From NCBI GenBank assembly GCA_945956975.1, contig CAMFKC010000018.1:1-11620 (forward strand): a DNA stretch of 11,620 bases, read 5' to 3'. Numbering within the stretch: the stretch's first letter is position 1; every line of letters starts with the position of its first letter. Positions 6,511 through 11,620 of this stretch are shown here, in pieces. The notes beneath the pieces were generated by a model. The model worked only from the letters and a program-made list of their open reading frames with translations. It made no database searches and was not told the origin of the DNA. The position numbers and the translations under genes were made by a program. This DNA is from an uncultured Methylocystaceae bacterium (GTDB taxonomy: Bacteria; Pseudomonadota; Alphaproteobacteria; Rhizobiales; Beijerinckiaceae).

Positions 6511-7893
6511 ATGGCATCGATCGAAGACGTATTGGAAAAGCTGGACGCCGACCGGCAGGGCGCGCTCGACCGGCTTTTTGCGCTGCTGCGCATCAAGTCG
6601 ATCTCCACCGACCCGGCCTTCGCCGATGAATGCGCCAAGGCCGCCGAATGGCTGGCGCAAGAGTTGACCGGCATCGGCTTCGAGGCGAGCGTGCGGCCAA
6701 CCGCCGGGCGCCCGATGGTGGTCGCGCACATCAAGGCCAAGCAGCGCGACGTGCCGCATGTCCTGTTCTACGGGCACTACGACGTGCAGCCGGTCGATCC
6801 TCTCGATCTCTGGGAAAGCGACCCGTTCGGGCCGAAAATCCAGGACGCCGCCACAGGCCAGCAGATCTTCGGGCGCGGCGCCGCCGACGACAAGGGCCAG
6901 CTCATGACGTTCGTCGAGGCCTGCCGCGCCTTCGTGGCGACGGGCGGCCTGCCCTGCGACGTCACGATCATGCTGGAAGGCGAGGAGGAGACGGGCTCGC
7001 CCTCGCTGCCGGCCTTTCTCGCGGAGAACAAGAAGGAACTCTCCGCCGATCTCGCGCTCGTCTGCGACACCGGCATGTGGGACCGCACGACCCCTGCCAT
7101 CACCACCATGCTGCGCGGGCTGGTGCTGGAGGAAGTGACGATCAAGGCCGCGAGCCGCGACCTGCATTCGGGCCTCTACGGCGGCGCGGCGGTCAATCCG
7201 ATCCATGTGCTGGCGAAGATCATCGCCGACCTGCACGACGCCGACGGCCGCGTGACGCTGCCGAATTTCTACGAGGGCGTGGAAGACCTGCCCGAGGAGA
7301 TCGCCAAGCAATGGCGCGCGCTCGGCTTCGACGAGGCGGAATTTCTGGGCGACGTGGGACTCAGCATTCCTGCCGGCGAAAAGGACCGCAGCGTGCTGGA
7401 GCAGATCTGGGCGCGCCCGACGATGGACGTGAACGGGATCTGGGGCGGCTACACGTCCAAGGGCTCCAAGACCGTGCTGCCGGCGCAGGCGAGCGCGAAA
7501 TTCTCGTTCCGCCTCGTCGGCAAGCAGAACCCGCAGGCGATCGCCGACGCCTTCCGCGCCTTCGTGCGGGCGCGGCTTCCGGCCGATTGCGAGGCGGAGT
7601 TCCATTCGCACGGCGCGAGCCCGGCGCTGCAACTGCCCTTCAGCTCCGAGGCCCTGTCGCGCGCGCGGCGCGCGCTGACGCAGGAATGGGGCAAGGAGGC
7701 CGCGATGATCGGCTCCGGCGGTTCGATCCCGATTGTCGGCTCGTTCAAGCGCGATCTCAAGATGGATTCGCTGATGGTGGGCTTCGGCCTCGACGACGAC
7801 CGCATGCATTCGCCCAACGAGAAATACGAGCTGAGCTCGTTCCAGAAGGGCGCGCGCAGCTGGGCGCGGATCCTGCAGGCGATTTCGGCGTGA
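6511..7893 (+). CDS. M20 family metallopeptidase (dipeptidase-like)
   Basis: This 460-residue protein is of typical length for the M20 dipeptidase/ArgE/CPG2 group. The zinc-site residues are all present: His89 in YGHYDVQP, Asp126 in GRGAADDKGQ, the Glu pair 159/160 in LEGEEETGS (general base and ligand), Asp186 in CDTG, and His433 in MHSPNEKYEL. The lid/dimerisation region contains SRDLHSGLYGG, which holds the second-subunit His typical of carnosinase-like enzymes. These hydrolases use two metal ions to cleave dipeptides or amide bonds in the cytoplasm. The start is supported by AGGAG (6498-6502), 8 nt upstream. No signal peptide is seen. Substrate preference cannot be read from the sequence. 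Stop codon TGA is followed within about 10 bp by a hairpin repeat that may act in 3' processing or termination. Confidence 0.92.
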   Translation: MASIEDVLEKLDADRQGALDRLFALLRIKSISTDPAFADECAKAAEWLAQELTGIGFEASVRPTAGRPMVVAHIKAKQRDVPHVLFYGHYDVQPVDPLDLWESDPFGPKIQDAATGQQIFGRGAADDKGQLMTFVEACRAFVATGGLPCDVTIMLEGEEETGSPSLPAFLAENKKELSADLALVCDTGMWDRTTPAITTMLRGLVLEEVTIKAASRDLHSGLYGGAAVNPIHVLAKIIADLHDADGRVTLPNFYEGVEDLPEEIAKQWRALGFDEAEFLGDVGLSIPAGEKDRSVLEQIWARPTMDVNGIWGGYTSKGSKTVLPAQASAKFSFRLVGKQNPQAIADAFRAFVRARLPADCEAEFHSHGASPALQLPFSSEALSRARRALTQEWGKEAAMIGSGGSIPIVGSFKRDLKMDSLMVGFGLDDDRMHSPNEKYELSSFQKGARSWARILQAISA

Positions 7894-7900
7894 GGCGCCT

Positions 7901-7944
7901 GTTCCCTCTCCCCGCAGGGCGGGGAGAGGGTTAGGGTGAGGGGC
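7901..7944 (+). repeat. Palindromic intergenic repeat, arm 1
   Basis: The core CCCTCTCCCCGC (7904-7915), loop AGG, GCGGGGAGAGGG (7919-7930) forms a perfect 12-bp stem, followed by a TTAGGGTGAGGGGC tail. The 44-nt unit recurs inverted at 8012-8055 with three mismatches. CCCTCTCCCCGC hairpins of this kind are common between genes in Rhizobiales genomes. The stem lies 10 bp after the peptidase stop, but no U-tract follows, so it is not a classic intrinsic terminator. Confidence 0.85.
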
Positions 7945-8011
7945 CCTGCGATCCTCACGAGGGTTCCTTCTTGAGCCGCTCTTTCTTCCTCGATCCCTCT
8001 CCACGCCCGGC

Positions 8012-8055
8012 GCCCCTCACCCCTGCCCTCTCCCCGCCCTGCGGGGAGAGGGAAC
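8012..8055 (-). repeat. Palindromic intergenic repeat, arm 2 (inverted copy)
   Basis: This is the inverted counterpart of the unit at 7901-7944, 41 of 44 bases complementary. It has its own perfect 12-bp hairpin (8026-8037 with 8041-8052, loop CCT). It ends 16 bp before the assigned start of the nucleoside transporter gene. The 67-bp spacer (7945-8011) between the two arms holds no gene that I can see. Confidence 0.85.
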
Positions 8056-8071
8056 AGACTGGCGCCGTGGC

Positions 8072-9316
8072 ATGAACCTCCTGCAGGGCCTCGCCGCCCT
8101 CGCCATCCTCCTGACCATCGCCTTCGCGCTGAGCGAAGACCGCCGCGCCATCCCGCTGCGCGTCGTGATCGGCGGCGTCGCCCTGCAGATCGCTCTGGCG
8201 CTGCTCTTCATCAAGTTCCCGCCAGCGGTCGCCGCCATCCTCAAACTCACGCACGGCGTGGAAGCCCTGCAACGGGCGACGGATGCGGGCACGGCGCTCG
8301 TCTTCGGCTTTCTCGGCGGCGCGCCGCTGCCCTATGCGGAGACCAAGCCCGGCGCCTCCTACATTCTCGCCTTCCGCGCCTTTCCGATGGTGCTGACGAT
8401 TTCCGCGCTGGCGACGCTCATGTTCTATCTCGATCTCATGCAGAAGATCGTCGCCGGCTTCGCCTTCGTGCTGCGGCGCGCGCTCGGCGTTGGCGGTCCG
8501 CTCGGCGTCGGCGCGGCGACCCATATTTTCGTCGGCATGGTGGAAGCGCCGCTGATCGTGCGGCCGTGGCTGATAACCATGTCGCGCGGCGAACTCTTCG
8601 CGCTGATGAGCTGCGGCATGGCGGGCATAGCCGGGACGGTTATGGCGATCTATGGCGCGATCCTGTCGAGCGCCGTGCCGGACGCGCTGCCTTCGATCAT
8701 CTCCGCCGCCATTATCTCCACGCCTGCCGCGCTGGCCCTGTCGGCGCTAATGATCCCGTTTGCGCCGGACGACCGCGCAACGCAGATCAAGATCGAGGAC
8801 CCGCCCGCCAACGCCTTCGAGGCCATCGTGCGCGGCACGATGGACGGCGTGAAGATTCTGGCCGGCATCATCGCACTGCTGATCGTGCTGGTCGCGCTCG
8901 TCCATCTCATAGACGCCGCGCTATCGCTGCTGCCCGACATCGGCGGCAAGCCCGTCTCGATCCGCGCCGCCTTCGCGCTGCTGTTCCGCCCGCTGGTGTG
9001 GCTGATTGGCGTGCCCTGGCCGGAGAGCGAAACGGCCGCCTATCTGATGGCGACCAAGACCGCGCTCAACGAATTCGTCGCCTATCTCGATCTGGCTGCG
9101 CTGCCGGAGGGCGCGCTGTCGCCGCGGTCAAAACTGATCATGACCTATGCGTTATGCGGCTTCGCCAATTTCGGTTCGCTCGGCATCATGATCGGCGGCA
9201 TGACGACCATGGCGCCGGAACGCCGCCACGACATCGTGCGCCTCGCCCCAAGGTCGCTGCTGACGGGCACGCTGGCGACGCTGATGAGCGGGGCTGTTGT
9301 GGGGATGGTGAGGTAA
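8072..9316 (+). CDS. Concentrative nucleoside transporter (CNT/NupC family)
   Basis: This membrane protein of 414 residues has the CNT signatures: GMVEAPLIVRPWL (155-167), TKTALNEFVAYLDL (328-341) and TYALCGFANFGSLG (358-371). These hold the equivalents of the nucleoside- and cation-site residues known from Vibrio cholerae CNT: Glu158, Glu334 and Asn366. The family imports nucleosides across the cytoplasmic membrane using a sodium or proton gradient. The segment matching the vcCNT GQTE nucleobase contacts reads GMVE, so base recognition may differ. Length and helix content are normal for bacterial members. The ATG at 8072 has no good Shine-Dalgarno; GAGAGGGA of the upstream repeat is 18 nt away. 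It follows the M20 peptidase on the same strand, 178 bp downstream across a repeat pair, so co-transcription is possible but unproven. Confidence 0.9.
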   Translation: MNLLQGLAALAILLTIAFALSEDRRAIPLRVVIGGVALQIALALLFIKFPPAVAAILKLTHGVEALQRATDAGTALVFGFLGGAPLPYAETKPGASYILAFRAFPMVLTISALATLMFYLDLMQKIVAGFAFVLRRALGVGGPLGVGAATHIFVGMVEAPLIVRPWLITMSRGELFALMSCGMAGIAGTVMAIYGAILSSAVPDALPSIISAAIISTPAALALSALMIPFAPDDRATQIKIEDPPANAFEAIVRGTMDGVKILAGIIALLIVLVALVHLIDAALSLLPDIGGKPVSIRAAFALLFRPLVWLIGVPWPESETAAYLMATKTALNEFVAYLDLAALPEGALSPRSKLIMTYALCGFANFGSLGIMIGGMTTMAPERRHDIVRLAPRSLLTGTLATLMSGAVVGMVR

Positions 9317-9410
9317 ATAGTTCCTGCGACGCCAGAGCGCTATTTTTCCATCGCGGCCTTCACACACCATTTGGTCATGAGGCCGACCTGACACGCCCAT
9401 TGATGACCAG

Positions 9411-9435
9411 TGGCCTGCTGCCGGTTTCGTGGACA
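9411..9435 (+). repeat. IS3-family left inverted repeat (IRL)
   Basis: It starts TGGCCTGCTGCCGG and ends GTGGACA. It pairs with 10631-10655 in inverted orientation with a single T/C mismatch at the sixteenth base (9426). It is the presumed transposase binding and cleavage end. Confidence 0.93.
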
Positions 9436-9460
9436 CTGAGAAAAGGTGTTTCATGAAGCC

Positions 9461-9465
9461 GGAGG
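9461..9465 (+). promoter_or_regulatory. Ribosome binding site of orfA
   Basis: GGAGG lies 6 nt before the orfA ATG at 9472 and supports that start. Confidence 0.7.
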
Positions 9466-9471
9466 TGGGTT

Positions 9472-9762
9472 ATGGCGAGGCGAGTATTCAGTCGTGAGTT
9501 CAAGGTCGAGGCGGTTCGCCTGGTGCGTGAACGCGGTGTGAGCGTCGCGCAGGCGTCGCGGGACATCGACGTGCACGAGAACGTCCTGCGCAAATGGGTG
9601 AAGGAGTTCGGCTCTGATCCGAAACAGGCCTTCCCCGGCCACGGGCAGCAGAAGCCCGAGCAGCTGGAGATCGAGCGCCTGCGGCGCGAAGTGACGAAGC
9701 TGAAAGCGGAGCGCGACATCCTAAAAAAGGCCGCGGCCTACTTCGCGAAGGAGTCGATATGA
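9472..9762 (+). CDS. IS3-family transposase OrfA (helix-turn-helix subunit)
   Basis: This 96-residue protein has an N-terminal helix-turn-helix (FSREFKVEAVRLV at 6-18, then VSVAQASRDIDVHENVLRKW at 23-42) that binds the IS ends. A C-terminal leucine-zipper/coiled coil follows (about 62-90, QLEIERLRREVTKLKAERDI). Length and pattern are typical of IS3-family OrfA. GGAGG 6 nt upstream supports the ATG. Its stop overlaps the orfB start (ATGA). The A-rich codons near its end (CTA AAA AAG) form a slippery site that can fuse it to OrfB. On its own, OrfA usually acts as a regulator of transposition. Confidence 0.94.
   Translation: MARRVFSREFKVEAVRLVRERGVSVAQASRDIDVHENVLRKWVKEFGSDPKQAFPGHGQQKPEQLEIERLRREVTKLKAERDILKKAAAYFAKESI
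9723..9729 (+). promoter_or_regulatory. Programmed -1 frameshift slippery heptamer in the IS
   Basis: A AAA AAG stands in the correct phase of orfA (codons CTA AAA AAG). After a -1 slip, translation continues through GRGLLREGVD into MKFGF of orfB with no stop, giving a 384-residue OrfAB transposase. An 8-bp perfect stem (9741-9748 with 9775-9782) begins 11 nt downstream and could stimulate the shift. Confidence 0.8.
9748..9753 (+). promoter_or_regulatory. Ribosome binding site of orfB
   Basis: AAGGAG lies 5 nt before the orfB ATG at 9759. It touches the first arm of the predicted stimulatory stem, so frameshifting and direct OrfB initiation may compete. Confidence 0.7.
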
Positions 9763-10625
9763 AGTTCGGCTTTGTCGCGAAGCACCGTTCGATCTGGCCG
9801 GTGGCATGGCTGTGCGAAGCGCTGGGCGTATCGAGATCCGGGTTCCACGCCTGGCTGCGTCGCGGCCCCAGCGCCCGGACGATCGCCGACGAGGAACTGA
9901 CGACGAAGGTGCGTGCGAGCTTCATTGTGAGCGCCCGCACCTATGGCGCGCGAAGGGTCTGGCGGGACGTGCTCGCCGACGGCGCCTCCTGCGGCCTGCA
10001 CAGGATCGAGCGGCTGATGCGGGCCAACGCGTTGCGGGCCCGCCCGCGCCGCCGCGGCCTACCGAAGGACGAGGGCGAGCGGTCGACTGCGGTCGTGGCT
10101 CCGAACGCGCTCGACAGGCAGTTCACGGCCGATCAGCCGAACCGCAAATGGATTGCAGACTTCACGTACGTTTGGACCGCCGAGGGCTGGCTGTACGTCG
10201 CCGCCGTGATCGACCTGTTCTCGCGCCGCGTCGTCGGCTGGTCGATGAAGGCGGAGATGACGGCGCAACTCGTCACCGATGCGCTGCTGATGGCGATCTG
10301 GCGACGCGGCAAGCCGGACGCCTTGCTGCACCATTCCGACCGCGGCAGTCAGTACACGAGCGAGCAGTTCCAGCGGCTGATGGCCGACAATGGCGTCGTC
10401 TGCTCGATGAGCCGTTCAGGCAACGTCTGGGACAACGCGGCGATGGAGAGCTTCTTCTCGTCGCTCAAGACCGAGCGCATCGGCAAGAAGGTCTATCGGA
10501 CGCGCGACGACGCCAGGGCAGACGTGTTCGATTACATCGAGCGGTTTTACAATACCGTCCGTCGTCACTCGACGATCGGCTACGTCAGCCCGGTTGAGTT
10601 CGAAAGGAAGGTGGGATTAGCTTAA
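9759..10625 (+). CDS. IS3-family transposase OrfB (DDE integrase core)
   Basis: This 288-residue protein begins with an HTH-like region (WLCEALGVSRSGFHAWL, 17-33, and TYGARRVWRDVL, 61-72) and continues with an rve integrase core. The catalytic triad is Asp134 in WIADFTYVW, Asp194 in HHSDRGSQYTS and Glu230 in NAAMESFFSSLKTE, with exactly 35 residues between the last two. That is the IS3/retroviral D,D(35)E spacing. The tail RFYNTVRRHSTIGYVSPVEFE (positions about 266-286) is also family-typical. The protein is full length and undamaged. It cuts and joins the IS ends, mainly as the OrfAB fusion, while separate OrfB may form from its own ribosome site. Confidence 0.95.
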   Translation: MKFGFVAKHRSIWPVAWLCEALGVSRSGFHAWLRRGPSARTIADEELTTKVRASFIVSARTYGARRVWRDVLADGASCGLHRIERLMRANALRARPRRRGLPKDEGERSTAVVAPNALDRQFTADQPNRKWIADFTYVWTAEGWLYVAAVIDLFSRRVVGWSMKAEMTAQLVTDALLMAIWRRGKPDALLHHSDRGSQYTSEQFQRLMADNGVVCSMSRSGNVWDNAAMESFFSSLKTERIGKKVYRTRDDARADVFDYIERFYNTVRRHSTIGYVSPVEFERKVGLA

Positions 10626-10630
10626 CTGCC

Positions 10631-10655
10631 TGTCCACGAGACCGGCAGCAGGCCA
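10631..10655 (-). repeat. IS3-family right inverted repeat (IRR)
   Basis: TGTCCACGAGACCGG... ends in CAGGCCA and matches IRL in inverted orientation at 24 of 25 positions. It begins 5 nt after the orfB stop. Confidence 0.93.
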
Positions 10656-10703
10656 TTTAGCTCTGCTTCTCGGTCAGTTTCCATAGTTCACTCTAAACAA
10701 AAG

Positions 10704-11030
10704 CTAGTCCGCCAATCCCACCACAACCGACACCATATGATCCAGCGCGATGCGCGCCTTCTCGTCGAGCTTCCCCACAACCTTCCCGCATTTCGCCCGC
10801 GGCACGGCGACGATCTTGTCGACCATCACCTGCGTCGGGACGCGCAAACCATTCGTCGCGTCCGGCTTCAGAGTCAGCCGATAGATCGGCGCATCGGCGA
10901 GCGCGCTCGTCATCAGCGCGACCAAAACGCTATCGGTCGCCTTCAGCCAGTCCGATTGGATTATCACCGCCGGGCGCGGCTTGCCGTAGTCTCCGGCGAC
11001 GGCGACCGTGACGATGTCGCCGCGCTTCAC
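10704..11030 (-). CDS. MazF/PemK-type toxin (type II toxin-antitoxin)
   Basis: This 108-residue protein has the MazF/PemK fold signatures: MKRGDIVTV at the N-terminus, GKPRPAVIIQSD (16-27) containing the conserved RP of the active-site loop, and PTQVMVDKIVAV followed by KVVGKLDEKAR near the C-terminus. MazF-type toxins are sequence-preferring endoribonucleases that stop translation. The start is a GTG at 11030 that overlaps the antitoxin stop in a GTGA arrangement, giving tight translational coupling with the antitoxin first, as usual for mazEF. The stop is 48 bp from the right end of the IS, so the element inserted next to the toxin gene without truncating it. RNA target specificity cannot be read from the sequence. 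Confidence 0.9.
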   Translation of the reverse strand: MKRGDIVTVAVAGDYGKPRPAVIIQSDWLKATDSVLVALMTSALADAPIYRLTLKPDATNGLRVPTQVMVDKIVAVPRAKCGKVVGKLDEKARIALDHMVSVVVGLAD

Positions 11031-11260
11031 TCGACCTCGCGCGGCCAGTCGGCGGCGGCCTCGATGAAGTCGAGCGCTTCTTGCTCCTCTGCGCGTCCGC
11101 GCAGGAGCTTGGCCTGCCGCTCGGCTTCCTTCGCGAATTCCGGCCGGCGCGGGTCAGGCACCCAGACGCGCAGCAGGCGCATGCCCTTGCCTTCCTGCGC
11201 ACGGCGGTAGCGCTGGAACTTGCTCAGGGGATCGTCCGGCTTTCGCTTTGTGCGCGGCAT
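11027..11260 (-). CDS. MazE-type antitoxin (DUF3018 family)
   Basis: This 77-residue protein has a basic N-terminus (MPRTKRKPDDPLSKFQRYRR), then GMRLLRVWVPDPRRPEF (26-42), the hallmark of MazE-family antitoxins of the DUF3018 type, and an acidic C-terminus (EEQEALDFIEAAADW, 58-72) that would wrap the toxin. The ATG at 11260 is supported by GAGG (11267-11270), 6 nt upstream. The open frame continues back to 11446 through repeat DNA, and I reject that extension. The basic N-terminus may bind operator DNA, as for other antitoxins. It overlaps the toxin gene by 4 nt. The two make a compact operon reading toward the IS, with the promoter presumably in the repeat-rich spacer upstream. Confidence 0.88.
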   Translation of the reverse strand: MPRTKRKPDDPLSKFQRYRRAQEGKGMRLLRVWVPDPRRPEFAKEAERQAKLLRGRAEEQEALDFIEAAADWPREVE

Positions 11261-11281
11261 GAATGTCCTCTCACTCACCTT

Positions 11282-11318
11282 CATGCTGAGGAGGCGCGCA
11301 GCGCCGTCTCGAAGCATG
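11282..11318 (+). repeat. Palindromic intergenic repeat element A
   Basis: The outer arms CATGCT (11282-11287) and AGCATG (11313-11318) enclose a perfect inner stem GGCGC/GCGCC (11293-11297 and 11301-11305). The order GAGGAG, hairpin, GTCTCGAA is the layout of a palindromic repeat family common in Rhizobiales spacers. It lies 21 bp upstream of the antitoxin start. Confidence 0.7.
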
Positions 11319-11343
11319 GCCAAACCTGCTGCCTCGCCCCCCT

Positions 11344-11380
11344 TTCGAGACGCCCGCTGTGCGGGCTCCTGAGGTGAGGG
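11344..11380 (-). repeat. Palindromic intergenic repeat element B (inverted relative to A)
   Basis: TTCGAGAC (11344-11351) is the exact reverse complement of GTCTCGAA in element A. It is followed by a perfect hairpin GCCCGC/GCGGGC (11352-11357 and 11361-11366, loop TGT) and CTCCTGAGG. Read on the minus strand it has the same order as element A, so the two are head-on copies separated by 25 bp. Confidence 0.7.
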
Positions 11381-11384
11381 TGTC

Positions 11385-11398
11385 GGTAGCGCGCTACC
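11385..11398. promoter_or_regulatory. Perfect 14-bp palindrome, probable operator copy 1
   Basis: GGTAGCGCGCTACC is a perfect dyad with a CG-centred core, of the form bound by LacI-type regulators. An identical copy follows 25 bp downstream centre to centre. Which regulator binds is not visible in this window. Confidence 0.6.
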
Positions 11399-11409
11399 AT
11401 AGCAGATCG

Positions 11410-11423
11410 GGTAGCGCGCTACC
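11410..11423. promoter_or_regulatory. Perfect 14-bp palindrome, probable operator copy 2
   Basis: The 14 bases are identical to those at 11385-11398, with an 11-bp unrelated spacer between the copies. It ends 108 bp before the mutA start and 149 bp from the antitoxin start, so mutA is the nearer candidate target. Confidence 0.6.
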
Positions 11424-11531
11424 AGCGCGCCCCCTCGCCTCCGCAATTCGGCCAGCCCGGCCCGCGCCCCCTTCCCTCACCCCTTCGCATGTGCAAAAAC
11501 GCCCCCGGTTTCCCGAGGGAATTTCGCCGCC

Positions 11532-11620
11532 ATGACCGCTTCCGACATGCCCTATGCCTCTGCCTTCCCCCCCGTGGAGGAGGCCCGCTGGCGGGAGCTG
11601 GCGACGGCGGCGCTGAAGGG
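11532..11620 (+). CDS. mutA: Methylmalonyl-CoA mutase small subunit, N-terminal start (runs off window)
   Basis: Only 29 full codons are present: a short lead MTASDMPYA, then FPPVEEARWRELATAALK. That matches the characteristic beginning of methylmalonyl-CoA mutase chains, where a F-P-x(3)-E-x-x-W pattern precedes a helix ending in a conserved LKG. The full enzyme uses adenosylcobalamin to interconvert methylmalonyl-CoA and succinyl-CoA. The short, small-subunit-like N-terminus suggests the beta (mutA) chain of a two-subunit enzyme, with mutB expected next. GAGG (11515-11518) is 13 nt upstream, a rather long spacing. The gene diverges from the antitoxin operon across a 271-bp spacer that contains two palindromic repeats and two operator-like palindromes. 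The call rests on a short segment. Confidence 0.7.
   Translation, partial: MTASDMPYASAFPPVEEARWRELATAALK

Larger units (their letters stand above)
9411..10655 (+). mobile_element. Complete IS3-family insertion sequence (1245 bp)
   Basis: The element is bounded by 25-bp inverted repeats (9411-9435 and 10631-10655) that match at 24 positions, beginning TG and ending CA as in the IS3 family. It holds overlapping orfA (9472-9762) and orfB (9759-10625), with orfB in the -1 frame relative to orfA, a heptameric slippery site, and an intact D,D(35)E catalytic triad. No frameshift or stop damages either frame, so it looks potentially active. I find no 3-4 bp direct repeat at the borders (CCAG on the left, TTTA on the right). 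The subgroup is not assigned here. Confidence 0.95.

Noticed and set aside
6496..8004. 502-codon minus-strand frame opposite the M20 peptidase
   Set aside because: Arg/His/Gln-rich shadow without motifs. The opposite strand has a complete metal-site pattern.
11261..11446. N-terminal extension of the antitoxin through the repeats
   Set aside because: The extension translates repeat DNA. A ribosome site and the family start both support the ATG at 11260.
11490..11497. TGTGCAAA, one mismatch from the TTTGCAAA half-site of the PccR propionyl-CoA regulator
   Set aside because: The known PccR motif has two half-sites 4 bp apart. No second half-site is present on either side.
1..11620. CRISPR arrays, tRNA or rRNA genes, retron or abortive-infection type defence loci
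   Set aside because: No regularly spaced repeats, cloverleaf sequences or defence-type domains were found, apart from the toxin-antitoxin pair.

Overview
The window looks like chromosomal DNA from a GC-rich alphaproteobacterium, probably of the Hyphomicrobiales (Rhizobiales). The basis is the strong G/C third-position bias, Rhizobiales-style palindromic intergenic repeats (CCCTCTCCCCGC hairpins and GAGGAG...GTCTCGAA elements) and the gene content. Genus cannot be fixed by eye.

Layout. (1) 1-3793, an envelope block: a truncated ChbG/HpnK (YdjC) family deacetylase reads leftward off the window edge. Divergent from it runs a tight operon of an ArnC/GtrB-like polyprenyl-phosphate glycosyltransferase, the flippase murJ, and a type II L-2-haloacid dehalogenase, each joined by a 4-nt ATGA overlap. 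(2) 3830-6442: a small Gly-rich protein on the minus strand faces away from a DUF853 HerA-like ATPase, which is followed by a four-helix DUF1761 membrane protein whose Shine-Dalgarno overlaps the ATPase stop codon. (3) 6511-9316: an M20-family metallopeptidase and a CNT-type nucleoside transporter, separated by an inverted pair of hairpin repeats. (4) 9411-10655: a complete 1245-bp IS3-family insertion sequence with near-perfect 25-bp inverted ends, orfA/orfB and a -1 frameshift signal. (5) 10704-11260: a MazE/MazF-type toxin-antitoxin pair on the minus strand. (6) 11261-11531: a repeat-dense divergent spacer with two palindromic repeat elements and two identical 14-bp palindromes that look like tandem operators. 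(7) 11532-end: the first 29 full codons of a probable methylmalonyl-CoA mutase small subunit.

How the genes may work together. The deacetylase plus ArnC-like transferase resembles the Francisella NaxD/FlmF pair, which makes and deacetylates a polyprenyl-phosphate amino sugar for lipid A. The overlap-coupled murJ adds a lipid-carrier flippase to the same unit. The other genes look like separate household or accessory functions. The IS, toxin-antitoxin pair and repeats make the last 2.2 kb the most plastic part.

I do not see a clearly new multi-gene defence or secretion system. The best leads are the deacetylase/glycosyltransferase/murJ module and the twin 14-bp palindromes upstream of mutA. 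No gene-free stretch exceeds 300 bases.
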